Notes: generated from the letters alone by a model not told the origin. Numbered from the stretch's first letter, positions 54,356 to 63,587 are shown. The stretch: 64,000 bases of DNA from Moraxella nonliquefaciens (GCF_001679005.1 NZ_LXTW01000001.1:159698-223697), one strand, 5' to 3'. Numbers and translations: made by a program.

Positions 54356-54442
54356 GTTGGGTTGAGTTTACGAAACCCAACATTTTAAGTTCAAGTCCTG
54401 AATTTGTTGGGTTTCACTATCGTTCAACCCAACCTACGGGCT
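54347..54442. repeat. Palindromic repeat R3 (96 bp)
   Basis: Identical to R2 in sequence and position relative to the RTX stub and the following promoter. The shared flanks show that R2 and R3 arose by duplication of the whole unit. Confidence 0.9.
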
Positions 54443-54453
54443 GAGAAAATATA

Positions 54454-54482
54454 TTGACAATGTATTTTTGCTATGTTAAATT
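54454..54482 (+). promoter_or_regulatory. Promoter of membrane gene copy 3
   Basis: TTGACA (54454-54459), 17 bases, TAAATT (54477-54482), 30 bases before the ATG at 54512. It probably also drives the full RTX gene. Confidence 0.6.
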
Positions 54483-54511
54483 AAAAAGATATTTAAACAT
54501 ATGTACCAAAA

Positions 54512-55540
54512 ATGCCCCACCACACCGACACCATTGCTGACTGGCTTGTCTCTAATCGTCTGTACGAAGACAATCTGTTTTATTATGCTCTTATCATTTG
54601 TTTTTGGTTCTTTATTGGGTTTATCTTTTTAGGTTTTGAAATCAATGGATATAGTCAAGCCCAAAATCTTTTCTTTAATTTTGTCTTTTATCTATTTATC
54701 TGTACCATGATGGCACTTTGTCCTGTTTGGTTTAGGTTGTTTTTTGGGAAAACATATACTGCCAAACGAGAACAAGAACTACACGCCCATCTTGATGGAC
54801 TAGACGATGATGACCGTCAGGAAGTCGTTGCTTATCTCAATGAAACAGGACAGCTTGCCATGCGACCTATCCAACGGTGGGCATTGGTGTTTTTGGGGTC
54901 ATACTTTTTATTTGAAGTGTTTTTTATCTCAGCATGGGTTAAGGATTTGACACTGGTGTGGCAACCTGATTGGGTGTTAGCAATCACACATTGGGTGAAA
55001 GAGAACATCAATTTACCGCCATTGAATGTGGATAGGAAATTGTTTTTGCTTAATATTCATTCGTCATCAAGTACGTTATTAAGAGAATTATATGAAACAG
55101 AAATGCAATTTTTGAATTCAGAATTTGGAATAACGACATCATTTTTTCATTTTATAAAAGCATTAAACTTTGCCCCTATCTTAATTGCAGTCTATTTGTT
55201 GCTATCAAATATTATAGGTTGGGCTGGCATTAATAGGTTTAATGCAGACCATCAAGAAATTTCATTTTTTAGTAGTCTTAAAAAATTTCTGTGGTTATCA
55301 TTTCTTATGTTTTTCCTATTTATTATGGTTCTGGGCGGATTTGGAAAAATATTTATGGATATTGAGACAACAGCAGAAATTTTAATAAATATAACTGCTT
55401 GGGTGGACAATTTTTTCTTAAATATTGGATATGCATTCTTTATTATCGCACTATCTGTTACTGTCTCTTGGTTTAAAACTGGTGTATTATTGGCAATATT
55501 AATAATTGATTTCATCAAACAATTTTTTCAATCAACCTAA
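54512..55540 (+). CDS. Six-helix membrane protein, RTX-linked, copy 3
   Basis: 342 residues, the copy that precedes the intact RTX gene by 11 bases. The N-terminal half follows copies 1 and 2, with differences in helix 1-2 (GFEINGYSQAQNLFFNF). The C-terminal half is the most divergent of the three (LLNIHSSSSTLLRELYETEM). If these are immunity proteins, this one should match the intact toxin. Confidence 0.75.
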   Translation: MPHHTDTIADWLVSNRLYEDNLFYYALIICFWFFIGFIFLGFEINGYSQAQNLFFNFVFYLFICTMMALCPVWFRLFFGKTYTAKREQELHAHLDGLDDDDRQEVVAYLNETGQLAMRPIQRWALVFLGSYFLFEVFFISAWVKDLTLVWQPDWVLAITHWVKENINLPPLNVDRKLFLLNIHSSSSTLLRELYETEMQFLNSEFGITTSFFHFIKALNFAPILIAVYLLLSNIIGWAGINRFNADHQEISFFSSLKKFLWLSFLMFFLFIMVLGGFGKIFMDIETTAEILINITAWVDNFFLNIGYAFFIIALSVTVSWFKTGVLLAILIIDFIKQFFQST

Positions 55541-55551
55541 CGAGGTATTTT

Positions 55552-58500
55552 ATGAGCAATCTAACTGGTCTAGCAGATGCTTTCTTTATTGAAGAAGCAA
55601 GAAAACTTATTGAGAAGCATTCATTTGGTTCTGTAACCGACAAAGAAGGCTATGAAGAAGTTTGGGAAGTGGCTTCTAGCAATTTTATGAAACTAACTGC
55701 CCAAATTGTTTTTGAAACTTCTTTAAAATATTTTAGCGACAATAAACTGATAGAAAATACCAAGCATAGATACCCTGACATTGTCCAAATTGAAATGCTG
55801 GCAATTAAAGCACATCACCTGCAAGCCAATCTTGATGCCTTACAATCATCAAAGCTCTCCAAACACCCTGATTTTAAAGAAATAAATGCACATTTCAAAG
55901 AGGTTGTTGCTAATTTTAAAACGGAAGTGCAACTACTTGCTGACAGCAAAGGCATCAATATCAATGTCAAACAAGATGACTTAACTACCACATTAGATAA
56001 ATTGGTCGGTCAAGGTTATGGTAAACTCTTTAATGAAAGCATGGATAACTTATTTAAATACAATGATTATATCAAACTTGTTTATAGCACCATTGATGAA
56101 AAATTACCCAAAGATGAAAGTAGTCAACAAGACTATCTAAAAGATGTGATGAATTTAATACCAAAATTTGCAGGAGATTCTTTTGTTAAGGGTACGGCGG
56201 GGGCGGTCTATGGTGCAGAAGCAGGAGCAATTAGCTTAAGTAGCCTTGTAAAATCTGAAGGATTAAAGCACCTAGAAAGCTTAGCTCAAAAAATACCTGC
56301 TATTTCTGCCAAAGGTTTGGCTGGAGTTTTATCTCGTGGGATAATTACTGGCATTTTAACAGATATTAGTTATAAAGCAGGGTATGAGTTTGGTGAATGG
56401 CTATTTACAAAAGGTTTTGATTGGGCTTTTGGCAAAGAACTCTACGAAATGGAGAGTTTCATCAACTTTACAGATACTGCTTACTCCACCATCTTCTCCC
56501 ACCTAACCGCCGACAAACTTAACGCCGTCATTGCCTTTAATACCATGATACTGGGTAACTTTGTCAATGAACAGGGTCAATCTGTCATCACAGAAGATAC
56601 CGCCATCTTATTTGGCTCTGATGACTATAAGAGCATGGATTTTGACAAAGCTTTAAAATCTTATAAAAAGCTCTATAAGGCAGTATCAGGCAAGGATGAT
56701 GCCAAGAACATCACAGGTGCAGAAGAACTCATTAGACACATGGAGGGTAGTTATCCGTTATTTAAGGAATATCGCGGTAAGTTATTGAACATCTTACAAG
56801 GCTTGGAAGATACAGAAGAACTATTTACCCTAAGCCAAGGTGATGATGAAACCGCTCTTGCCTACCGCTACGCCCTTGTCAATCTCAATCCATTTGTCCT
56901 AATGGATATTGACTACACCAAACACAACCCAAATGGCGAGCTTGACCTGTATCATGCCAAAACCAATCCTAATGGTCTAACCCCCATCTACCTAGAAAAA
57001 CGGGCTGAGATGATGTCGGTCATGATGGATAAAATGACAGGGAAGTTTATCCAAAATAAATACAACTATCAAGATTTGGCTGAAAACATCAGTGTTAATG
57101 AAACCAGCCTAGATGGACATCATGGCAATATTGATACTTATAATGACAACACCCAAGTGATCTTCGGTGGTACTGGTAACGACACCATCAAAGCCAAAGA
57201 TACAGGCGATAACAACAACTTCCTATTCGGTGGTGCAGGTCATGACATTATAATCGGTGGCAAAGGTAACGATTACCTAGAAGGCGGTCAAGGCTTCGAC
57301 ACCTACCACATCAAAGACCACGACACCATCTTTGATGCTGATGGCAAAGGACGTATTCTCTTTGACAACAAACCCCTACCCACAGACTTTATCCTAAAAC
57401 AAGGCTTATCAGGCATATGGGAAGCCAAAGACAGTGCAGGCAATGTGCTATATACTGCTTATCGTATTGGCGATGATTTATCCATACATGACACCAAAGT
57501 GCCTGATGTTGCTAGAATCAAAGACTTCTTTCTCACCGCCACACAGCAAGACACCACATATTCAGCCCTTTCTATCATCTTAGGCGACAGTCAAGCAGAC
57601 ATTGATAAAAATCGCACCTACACCATCAAAGCCATTGATGGTTTTTTATCGCATATAGGTACAGGAGCTTTTCCTGCTCAGTACTTGGACATCTATGGTT
57701 CAAACAAGACTGACACCATCTTTGGCACAGGCAGAAAATACCTAAACATCGATGCAGGCGATGGGCATGACCTGATATTCGGTGGCAATATGGCGGATGT
57801 TATCAGAGGTGGGGCAGGTAATGATGTTATATCAGGTTCGCCCATCTATTATGAACTAAGAGACCCAACCGACCCAGAAATACCCAAAGAAGACCATGAT
57901 CTGCTTATCGGTGGACTGGGTAACGACCTAATCTCGGCAGGGATTGGCGATGACATTATTTGGGTGGATCATGAGTATAAATCAAATGGTAAAACACCGA
58001 TACATACCGACTCAAATAATCCCAACAACACCCATAACAACAAAAAAGGTGATTGGGCATTGGGCGGACGAGGTGATGATGTGATTCATGGTGGTGCAAA
58101 CCAAGACTTCCTACAAGGTGGGGCGGACAGTGACATCATCTATGGTGGTGGCGGTGATGATGTGATATTGGGTGATGGGTATGTGAGATTTGGGGTAAAA
58201 TCTGTCAGTATTGTTCATAATGATACCGTGATTCATACACCCACACTCATAGGCGTACATCCACTTGTTCCTGTCTTTATGAACTTAACCCCCACCATCA
58301 TACCAGCTAACAAACCCACAATAGAATATGGCTACACCAATGGCAAGTATTTGGAAACCAGACTGGGAAATGAATACATAAGAGATGCAAAAACATTTAA
58401 TTGGCAATTACAGATAGATGCAGACAAAGGTGATTATACCATCACGCCACATGAAGAAGTGAAGCTAAGTTATGATAAGCATGCTTTTGAATCAAAACAT

Positions 58501-60096
58501 GCCAATGACACTCTATATGGCGGTGCAGGGGATGACCTTGTCATCGGTCAGTATGGTAATGATTATCTAGATGGTGGTAAGGGTGATGACATCCTATGGG
58601 GTGATGACAACAGAGATGCAAGCATCGAAGGGAATGACACGCTAAAAGGCGGTACAGGACGAGATAGGCTAATTGGTGGCAAAGGGAATGATACTTATGT
58701 GTTTGACCTAGAAGACATCAAAACAGAGGCAGATGGCAAAACCATCATTGATACGGACAATAATGGTCAGTTGATTGTAGATGGCAAAAACTGGGCGGGC
58801 AAGACATGGGTGGTTGATGCCAACTTCAAAGACATTTATTTTGATGATGAGGGCAATAGACTGGATAAGAAAGGCAGTGAGTACATCATCACGGTCAAAG
58901 ACGCTGGGGCAACCATCACCATTAAGGATACGCCAGTAGCGAAAGGCGATGCGGGTGACATTCTGCTGGGCATGATACTCGCCAAAGAAGTTAAGAATAC
59001 CGCTCCCATTGTTCATAATCCTGTCTCTGACCAGATGGTGTTGGCAGGGCGAGACATCGCACTCGGTCTTGGCGAGGTATTCTTCGATGCTGATGGTGAT
59101 GAGCTGACGTATAGCATCCAAGGGGCGGATGGACTGCATTTTGACCCTGCTACGAAGATGCTGACAGGCAAAGCACCTAATAAAGGGGTGTTTAACATCA
59201 CATTGACCGCTACCGACCCCAAGGGCGAGCATGCCAATACCAGCTTCACACTAAGAGTGAATGAGCGACCAACGCTCGTCTCTGCCTTGACTCTACCGCT
59301 TGTGCTAAGCCAAGATAATGCCATGATGCAGATAGGTCTAGATAAGCTGTTTGTTGATAACGATGGTGATGCGTTAAGTTATTCGCTATCGGCAAATTCT
59401 TTGAGCGGTGTCTATATTGACAACAACCATCTTATCATAGACCCTGCGACCACAGAGATTGGCATGCATGACATTACCGTGACAGCGACAGACAGCTTCG
59501 GTCAGAGTGTCAGCACCAATGCCAGCTTTACCATCAAAGGCAGTGAACCCATCGTGATGCCAGAGCCTGTCCTGCCCATCACTCCTACGCCCGATCCTAC
59601 CATTCGTGGTAAGCGATATGTGGGCAAGCTCGGTGCTGATGACATCACAGGTGATGATAAAGCCAATACCATCAACGGTCTGACAGGGGATGATGTCCTA
59701 AGTGGCGGTCGTGGCAATGACACGCTAATCGGTGGATTTGGTCATGATACCTTAATTGGCGGACTGGATAACGACTTGCTTATCGGTGGCTATGGCAATG
59801 ATACTTATCTGTATCACAAAGGCGATGGTCTAGACACGATTCGTGATGTTGGTGGGCTCGATATCTTAAAGATTTCGGGGCTGATGTTGTCTGATTTGGG
59901 CTTTATTAAACAAGGTAATCATCTGCTTATCGATGTCAAGCAAAATGATGATGGCATTATTATTGAAGATTATTTCAAATCAAACAGTATCATAGCAAGC
60001 CAAAAATCCCATGTTCCCAACATAGAGCGCATCTACATTAATGATAAGTTTGTCGGGCATGATGAGATTATCAAGATGGCGGATGTGGTTATTTAA
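55552..60096 (+). CDS. Large RTX-type secreted protein (candidate toxin)
   Basis: 1,514 residues. Residues 1-530: a helical N-terminal region with a Gly/Ala-rich hydrophobic part (about 205-290; GTAGAVYGAEAGAISLSSL, GLAGVLSRGIITGILTDI) that could enter membranes. Residues 535-610, 740-880 and 980-1050: RTX nonapeptide blocks (GGxGxDxxx), which bind Ca2+. Residues 1144-1335: two cadherin-like/He-PIG domains (DADGDELTYSI; DNDGDALSYSL). Residues 1360-1420: a final RTX block, then a C-terminal region expected to hold the type I secretion signal. No transporter genes are in the window. No enzymatic motif is recognised, so the activity is unknown. ACGAGG lies before the ATG. Confidence 0.88.
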   Translation: MSNLTGLADAFFIEEARKLIEKHSFGSVTDKEGYEEVWEVASSNFMKLTAQIVFETSLKYFSDNKLIENTKHRYPDIVQIEMLAIKAHHLQANLDALQSSKLSKHPDFKEINAHFKEVVANFKTEVQLLADSKGININVKQDDLTTTLDKLVGQGYGKLFNESMDNLFKYNDYIKLVYSTIDEKLPKDESSQQDYLKDVMNLIPKFAGDSFVKGTAGAVYGAEAGAISLSSLVKSEGLKHLESLAQKIPAISAKGLAGVLSRGIITGILTDISYKAGYEFGEWLFTKGFDWAFGKELYEMESFINFTDTAYSTIFSHLTADKLNAVIAFNTMILGNFVNEQGQSVITEDTAILFGSDDYKSMDFDKALKSYKKLYKAVSGKDDAKNITGAEELIRHMEGSYPLFKEYRGKLLNILQGLEDTEELFTLSQGDDETALAYRYALVNLNPFVLMDIDYTKHNPNGELDLYHAKTNPNGLTPIYLEKRAEMMSVMMDKMTGKFIQNKYNYQDLAENISVNETSLDGHHGNIDTYNDNTQVIFGGTGNDTIKAKDTGDNNNFLFGGAGHDIIIGGKGNDYLEGGQGFDTYHIKDHDTIFDADGKGRILFDNKPLPTDFILKQGLSGIWEAKDSAGNVLYTAYRIGDDLSIHDTKVPDVARIKDFFLTATQQDTTYSALSIILGDSQADIDKNRTYTIKAIDGFLSHIGTGAFPAQYLDIYGSNKTDTIFGTGRKYLNIDAGDGHDLIFGGNMADVIRGGAGNDVISGSPIYYELRDPTDPEIPKEDHDLLIGGLGNDLISAGIGDDIIWVDHEYKSNGKTPIHTDSNNPNNTHNNKKGDWALGGRGDDVIHGGANQDFLQGGADSDIIYGGGGDDVILGDGYVRFGVKSVSIVHNDTVIHTPTLIGVHPLVPVFMNLTPTIIPANKPTIEYGYTNGKYLETRLGNEYIRDAKTFNWQLQIDADKGDYTITPHEEVKLSYDKHAFESKHANDTLYGGAGDDLVIGQYGNDYLDGGKGDDILWGDDNRDASIEGNDTLKGGTGRDRLIGGKGNDTYVFDLEDIKTEADGKTIIDTDNNGQLIVDGKNWAGKTWVVDANFKDIYFDDEGNRLDKKGSEYIITVKDAGATITIKDTPVAKGDAGDILLGMILAKEVKNTAPIVHNPVSDQMVLAGRDIALGLGEVFFDADGDELTYSIQGADGLHFDPATKMLTGKAPNKGVFNITLTATDPKGEHANTSFTLRVNERPTLVSALTLPLVLSQDNAMMQIGLDKLFVDNDGDALSYSLSANSLSGVYIDNNHLIIDPATTEIGMHDITVTATDSFGQSVSTNASFTIKGSEPIVMPEPVLPITPTPDPTIRGKRYVGKLGADDITGDDKANTINGLTGDDVLSGGRGNDTLIGGFGHDTLIGGLDNDLLIGGYGNDTYLYHKGDGLDTIRDVGGLDILKISGLMLSDLGFIKQGNHLLIDVKQNDDGIIIEDYFKSNSIIASQKSHVPNIERIYINDKFVGHDEIIKMADVVI

Positions 60097-60116
60097 GGTT
60101 TAAGACTAAGGGTGTT

Positions 60117-60145
60117 AAAAAAGAGTGTTTAGTAACACTCTTTTT
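60117..60145 (+). terminator. Terminator of the RTX operon
   Basis: AAAAAGAGTGTT and AACACTCTTTTT around a short loop, about 20 bases past the RTX stop. Confidence 0.9.
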
Positions 60146-60195
60146 GCAGTCTGCTGATGGCGGATTGTGCTGATTGGGGTGTGCCTGCCTTTGGT

Positions 60196-60236
60196 ATTTG
60201 CATGAAAGATGGGGTTTAGCCATTTTTCATGCAAAT
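60196..60236. repeat. Perfect inverted repeat between RTX gene and miaB
   Basis: ATTTGCATGAAA and TTTCATGCAAAT, 12-bp arms around 17 bases. No T-run, so not a standard terminator. It may be an operator or the end of an old mobile element. Confidence 0.6.
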
Positions 60237-60371
60237 TGGTTGAAATTGTCAAATTTTCATCTTATCTTATAAAAATGTCATCAATGGCAGGTACGCTCTA
60301 ATACGCCTAAAAAACTTAACATGGTGTATTTGTCATAAATACACCAATCTTAGTATCTTATCTATTTTCCA

Positions 60372-61874
60372 TTATCCTAATACCGCCATCATTTCGCCTT
60401 CTACCAAATGCATACTAATCGCCTTATCAATGCGGACATTGACAAATTTACCCAGTAGCTCATCACCGCCACGAAAAATCACCGAACGGGTGTTGTCGGC
60501 TGTGCCATGCAAATAGCCATCTTTGCGGTTGGCACGCTCCTCTACCAACACTCGCACGGTTTGACCGACCATCGCTCGGGTCTTAGCAAAGGTAGAATTT
60601 TTGATGACCTCTTGAAATCTCGCCAGTCGTTCTTTTTTGGTCTCAAAGCTGACATTATCAGGCAAATCGGATGCAGGCGTGCCAGGGCGTTTTGAGTAGA
60701 TGAAACTGTATGAATGGTCAAAATCTAACTCTTTGGCAAGGTTTAACGTATCAGCAAAGTCCCTATCGGTCTCATTGGGAAAGCCAATGATAAAGTCACT
60801 TGATAGGTGCAAATCAGGACGAATGGCTTTTAACTTATTGATTTGATTGATATAAATATCAATGCTGTGATTACGTTTCATCGCTTGCAAGATGGCATTT
60901 GAACCAGATTGGACAGGCAGGTGTAAATGTGAGACAAGTTTGGGGATGTGGCGATAAGCATCGATGATGTCATCGGTGAACTCCAAAGGATGGCTTGTGG
61001 TGTAGCGAATGCGTTCAATACCATCAATATGGGCAACATAGTGCAACAGTTCACTAAATCGGCAAATCGTACCGTCATCTTTTTGACCCCGATAGCCATT
61101 GACGTTTTGACCCAACAAATTAATCTCACGCACACCTTGTTCGGCAAGTGCGTCAATCTCGGCAAGCACATCATCAAGCGGACGAGACAGCTCTTCGCCA
61201 CGAGTATAAGGCACGACACAAAACGAGCAGTATTTAGAACAGCCCTCCATAATGGACACAAATGCCTTGTAACCATCAACCTTTGGTTCTGGCAAAAAGT
61301 CAAATTTTTCAATGCTGGGAAAAGATACATCCACCACGCCAATGCGTGTTTTGGTATTTTTGGCGGTGCCTGTTTGCTTGGTGTTTAAGGCTTTGGCATG
61401 GAGGGTCTTAGCGGTTAGCTCATCATACATCTGTGGCAGGCGGTGTAAGGTCTGAGGGCCAAAAACCATGTCCACATAAGGGGCACGTTTTTGGATATTG
61501 TCGCCCTCTTGGGATGCCACACACCCTCCTACGCCGATGACCAAATGGGGATTTTTATCTTTGAGTTTACGCCAACGACCCAGCTCAGAGAACACTTTTT
61601 CTTGGGCCTTTTCACGAATAGAGCAGGTATTCATGATAAGCACATCCGCTTCGTTGATGTCATGGGTTACTATCATGCCATGGCTGTCGCCCAGCACATC
61701 GCCCATTTTTTGGCTGTCGTATTCGTTCATCTGACAGCCTTGGGTAGCGATAAAGACTTTTTTGGGGGCAGTTGGGTCTTTGGGTAATTGTTCTAAGTGA
61801 GACAAATCCAACTGCGATAGCGTGGGGGCGTGGGGTTTGGTGTCGGTTTTTGGGTTAAAGGTGGCAACGGTCAT
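60372..61874 (-). CDS. miaB: tRNA-2-methylthio-N6-dimethylallyladenosine synthase MiaB
   Basis: 500 residues. The UPF0004 domain ([19 protein letters not shown]), a radical SAM motif CSKYCSFC near residue 215, and a C-terminal TRAM domain ([15 protein letters not shown]). It methylthiolates i6A37 of tRNA using two 4Fe-4S clusters. The first ~35 residues are an extension beyond the E. coli form; a start nearer the conserved domain is possible. CTTGGAAAA lies before the ATG. Confidence 0.96.
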   Translation of the reverse strand: MTVATFNPKTDTKPHAPTLSQLDLSHLEQLPKDPTAPKKVFIATQGCQMNEYDSQKMGDVLGDSHGMIVTHDINEADVLIMNTCSIREKAQEKVFSELGRWRKLKDKNPHLVIGVGGCVASQEGDNIQKRAPYVDMVFGPQTLHRLPQMYDELTAKTLHAKALNTKQTGTAKNTKTRIGVVDVSFPSIEKFDFLPEPKVDGYKAFVSIMEGCSKYCSFCVVPYTRGEELSRPLDDVLAEIDALAEQGVREINLLGQNVNGYRGQKDDGTICRFSELLHYVAHIDGIERIRYTTSHPLEFTDDIIDAYRHIPKLVSHLHLPVQSGSNAILQAMKRNHSIDIYINQINKLKAIRPDLHLSSDFIIGFPNETDRDFADTLNLAKELDFDHSYSFIYSKRPGTPASDLPDNVSFETKKERLARFQEVIKNSTFAKTRAMVGQTVRVLVEERANRKDGYLHGTADNTRSVIFRGGDELLGKFVNVRIDKAISMHLVEGEMMAVLG

Positions 61875-62087
61875 TGGTATTTTCCAAGGGTTGAGAAAAA
61901 TTTGATATTATAGCACAGTTTTTGGGGTGTGGGGAGACGGTATATGGACTTACCAATCACAATCCAACAGATGTCTGTTATTTATCCAAAAATAGCTACC
62001 ATTTGTCGTATTTTTTATAAAATTCTGATAATTTTGTCATAAATACAAAATTTTAGTTGCCAAGTGGTATGTTTTATGTAAAAATTG

Positions 62088-62134
62088 ACCCAATCATTAT
62101 GGATTGTGTTATTTATTATCCATAATGATTGGGT
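62088..62134. repeat. 17-bp perfect inverted repeat upstream of the MORN gene
   Basis: ACCCAATCATTATGGAT (62088-62104) and ATCCATAATGATTGGGT (62118-62134) around 13 bases. It ends 38 bases before the ATG at 62173. The rest of 61875-62172 shows no gene. It could be an attenuator, an operator or a small repeat element. Confidence 0.8.
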
Positions 62135-62182
62135 TTATTTACAAAATTATCATTGAAATTTGGAGTTTTCTGATGAAAATGT

Positions 62183-63223
62183 TTGTCAAGTCAAGTCAAG
62201 TCAAGTCAAGTCAAGTCAAGTCAAGTCAAGTCAAGTCAAGTCAAGTCAAGTCAATTAAAATTAAATAAAATTTTGGTGGGGCTTGCTCTTGTAATGGGAA
62301 TGGGTGTTTCGCATACCGCCCTTGCTAATAATTGGATTACCACTTCCAATAACAAATGCAAAGTCTATAATCCCACTTTTTTCAAAAATATCCCCACCAC
62401 TTGGTCTGGTGAATGCAAGGATGGCTATGTTCACGGACAAGGGACATTGCAATTGCGTATATATGGAGAACTATATGAGACCTATGTGGGCAGTTTCAGT
62501 CAAGGCAAACAGTACGGAAAAGGGATTTATACTCGGAGAGATGGCATTAAATATGATGGGGAATTCAAAGATGGCAAAATGCACGGAAAAGGGATTAAGA
62601 CTTGGGCAAATGGCAGTAAATATGATGGGGAATTCAAAGATGGCAAAATGCACGGAAAAGGGATTAAGACTTGGGCAAATGGCAGTAAATATGATGGGGA
62701 ATTCAAAGATCACAAAATGCACGGAAAAGGGATTAAGACTTGGGCAAATGGCAGTAAATATGATGGGGAATACAAAGATGATAAAAAACACGGTTTGGGT
62801 AAATTAACCCTTGTCAAGGGAGATAATGGCATTGCCAGTTATGATAATGGCGAATGGCAGGGCGATACCTATGTAGTACAGGGTGAATTTGTAAATGGTG
62901 ACCACACTCTACAATGCGAACCCAATCAAAAAGCCTGTGATAAAGCCCGTGCTGAGCAGGAAAAGCAAGAACAAGAACGCAGAGAAAGAGAGTATAAAGG
63001 CAGTATAGAAGCATGCAAAAGCCGTTATGTGGGCGAGCGTCTTATTTTGAAAGCACCTTATAATGTAGGTTTCATATTCTATTCAGAAGGATATAAGTAC
63101 TTCCCTTTCAAAGTAGTGGGGGTCGGTAAAGACAAAATGACGGTTGAAGCGATGTATGATGGGAGCGATATTAGTGATATAAGAAGTGCCAATATTCTTT
63201 GCAATGCAACCAGTGTAAAATAG
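62183..63223 (+). CDS. Phase-variable MORN-repeat exported protein (currently out of frame with the best ATG)
   Basis: The body encodes a signal peptide (LKLNKILVGLALVMGMGVSHTALA), a Cys-containing domain, then MORN repeats of about 23 residues (YDGEFKDGKMHGKGIKTWANG), a Glu/Arg-rich helix and a small C-terminal domain. The best start (ATG 62173, GGAG 8 bases upstream) is in another frame because of 13 TCAAG units. Only a TTG at 62183 opens the body now. With 11 or 14 units, ATG 62173 would read through. MORN proteins bind lipids or proteins; exported ones occur in Moraxella and Neisseria. Function unknown. Confidence 0.8.
   Translation: MSSQVKSSQVKSSQVKSSQVKSSQLKLNKILVGLALVMGMGVSHTALANNWITTSNNKCKVYNPTFFKNIPTTWSGECKDGYVHGQGTLQLRIYGELYETYVGSFSQGKQYGKGIYTRRDGIKYDGEFKDGKMHGKGIKTWANGSKYDGEFKDGKMHGKGIKTWANGSKYDGEFKDHKMHGKGIKTWANGSKYDGEYKDDKKHGLGKLTLVKGDNGIASYDNGEWQGDTYVVQGEFVNGDHTLQCEPNQKACDKARAEQEKQEQERREREYKGSIEACKSRYVGERLILKAPYNVGFIFYSEGYKYFPFKVVGVGKDKMTVEAMYDGSDISDIRSANILCNATSVK
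62186..62250 (+). repeat. Pentanucleotide repeat tract (TCAAG x13)
   Basis: Thirteen uninterrupted TCAAG units right after the likely start codons (ATG 62173 or 62179). Because 5 is not a multiple of 3, a change of one unit shifts the reading frame. From ATG 62173 the present length leads to TAA shortly after the tract. Confidence 0.95.
62549..62790 (+). repeat. 69-bp tandem repeats encoding MORN units
   Basis: Units begin at 62549, 62618 and 62687, with a partial fourth at 62756. They are almost identical in DNA (one visible change, GGC to CAC), suggesting recent expansion. A 23-codon unit keeps the frame. Confidence 0.9.
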
Positions 63224-63230
63224 ATTAATC

Positions 63231-63264
63231 AAAAGTCGTTTTCTAACTTGAAAACGACTTTTTT
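63231..63264 (+). terminator. Terminator of the MORN gene
   Basis: AAAAGTCGTTTTC and GAAAACGACTTTTTT, 13-bp stem with T-run, 8 bases past the stop. Confidence 0.9.
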
Positions 63265-63559
63265 GATAGGGGTGAATTGCAAATCAACTACTTATACAAA
63301 GTTGAGAATGGCGTTATGTTTATAAAAAGCGGACAAGATTTGCCCAATAATTGTAATGCTTCTTCACTGCTTTGACAAGGTTACGGTCATGGTGTTTTCC
63401 AAGGGTTTGCCAAATGGGGGATGGGACATTATTATAGCATGCTGTGCTGATTTTTGGAAAAATATCGTCCATTATTTGATAAATCCATTTTCTAAGTCTT
63501 TGATTTGTTTTTAAAATTTCAAAAAAAGCAAATTTTTTAAAAATTTTTAAAAAAAGTGC
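63265..63559. other. Intergenic region before tRNA-Gly
   Basis: 295 AT-rich bases. I see no gene. A-runs and T-runs near 63520-63555 could be an UP element for the tRNA promoter. Confidence 0.4.
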
Positions 63560-63587
63560 TTGACGTACGCCAAAAATCCTATATAAT
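63560..63587 (+). promoter_or_regulatory. Promoter of tRNA-Gly
   Basis: TTGACG (63560-63565), 16-base spacer, TATAAT (63582-63587), 27 bases before the tRNA. It is preceded by an A/T-rich stretch. Confidence 0.85.

Noticed and set aside
51847..55540. Membrane genes as the type I secretion apparatus of the RTX protein
   Set aside because: They lack ABC transporter motifs (Walker A, signature) and membrane-fusion or TolC features. Secretion genes must be elsewhere.
60196..60236. Inverted repeat as the terminator of the RTX gene
   Set aside because: A standard terminator already lies at 60117-60145, and this repeat has no T-run.
62261..62791. Open frames antisense to and overlapping the MORN gene
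   Set aside because: They result from the 69-bp repeats being open in several frames. They lack ribosome-binding sites and family features.
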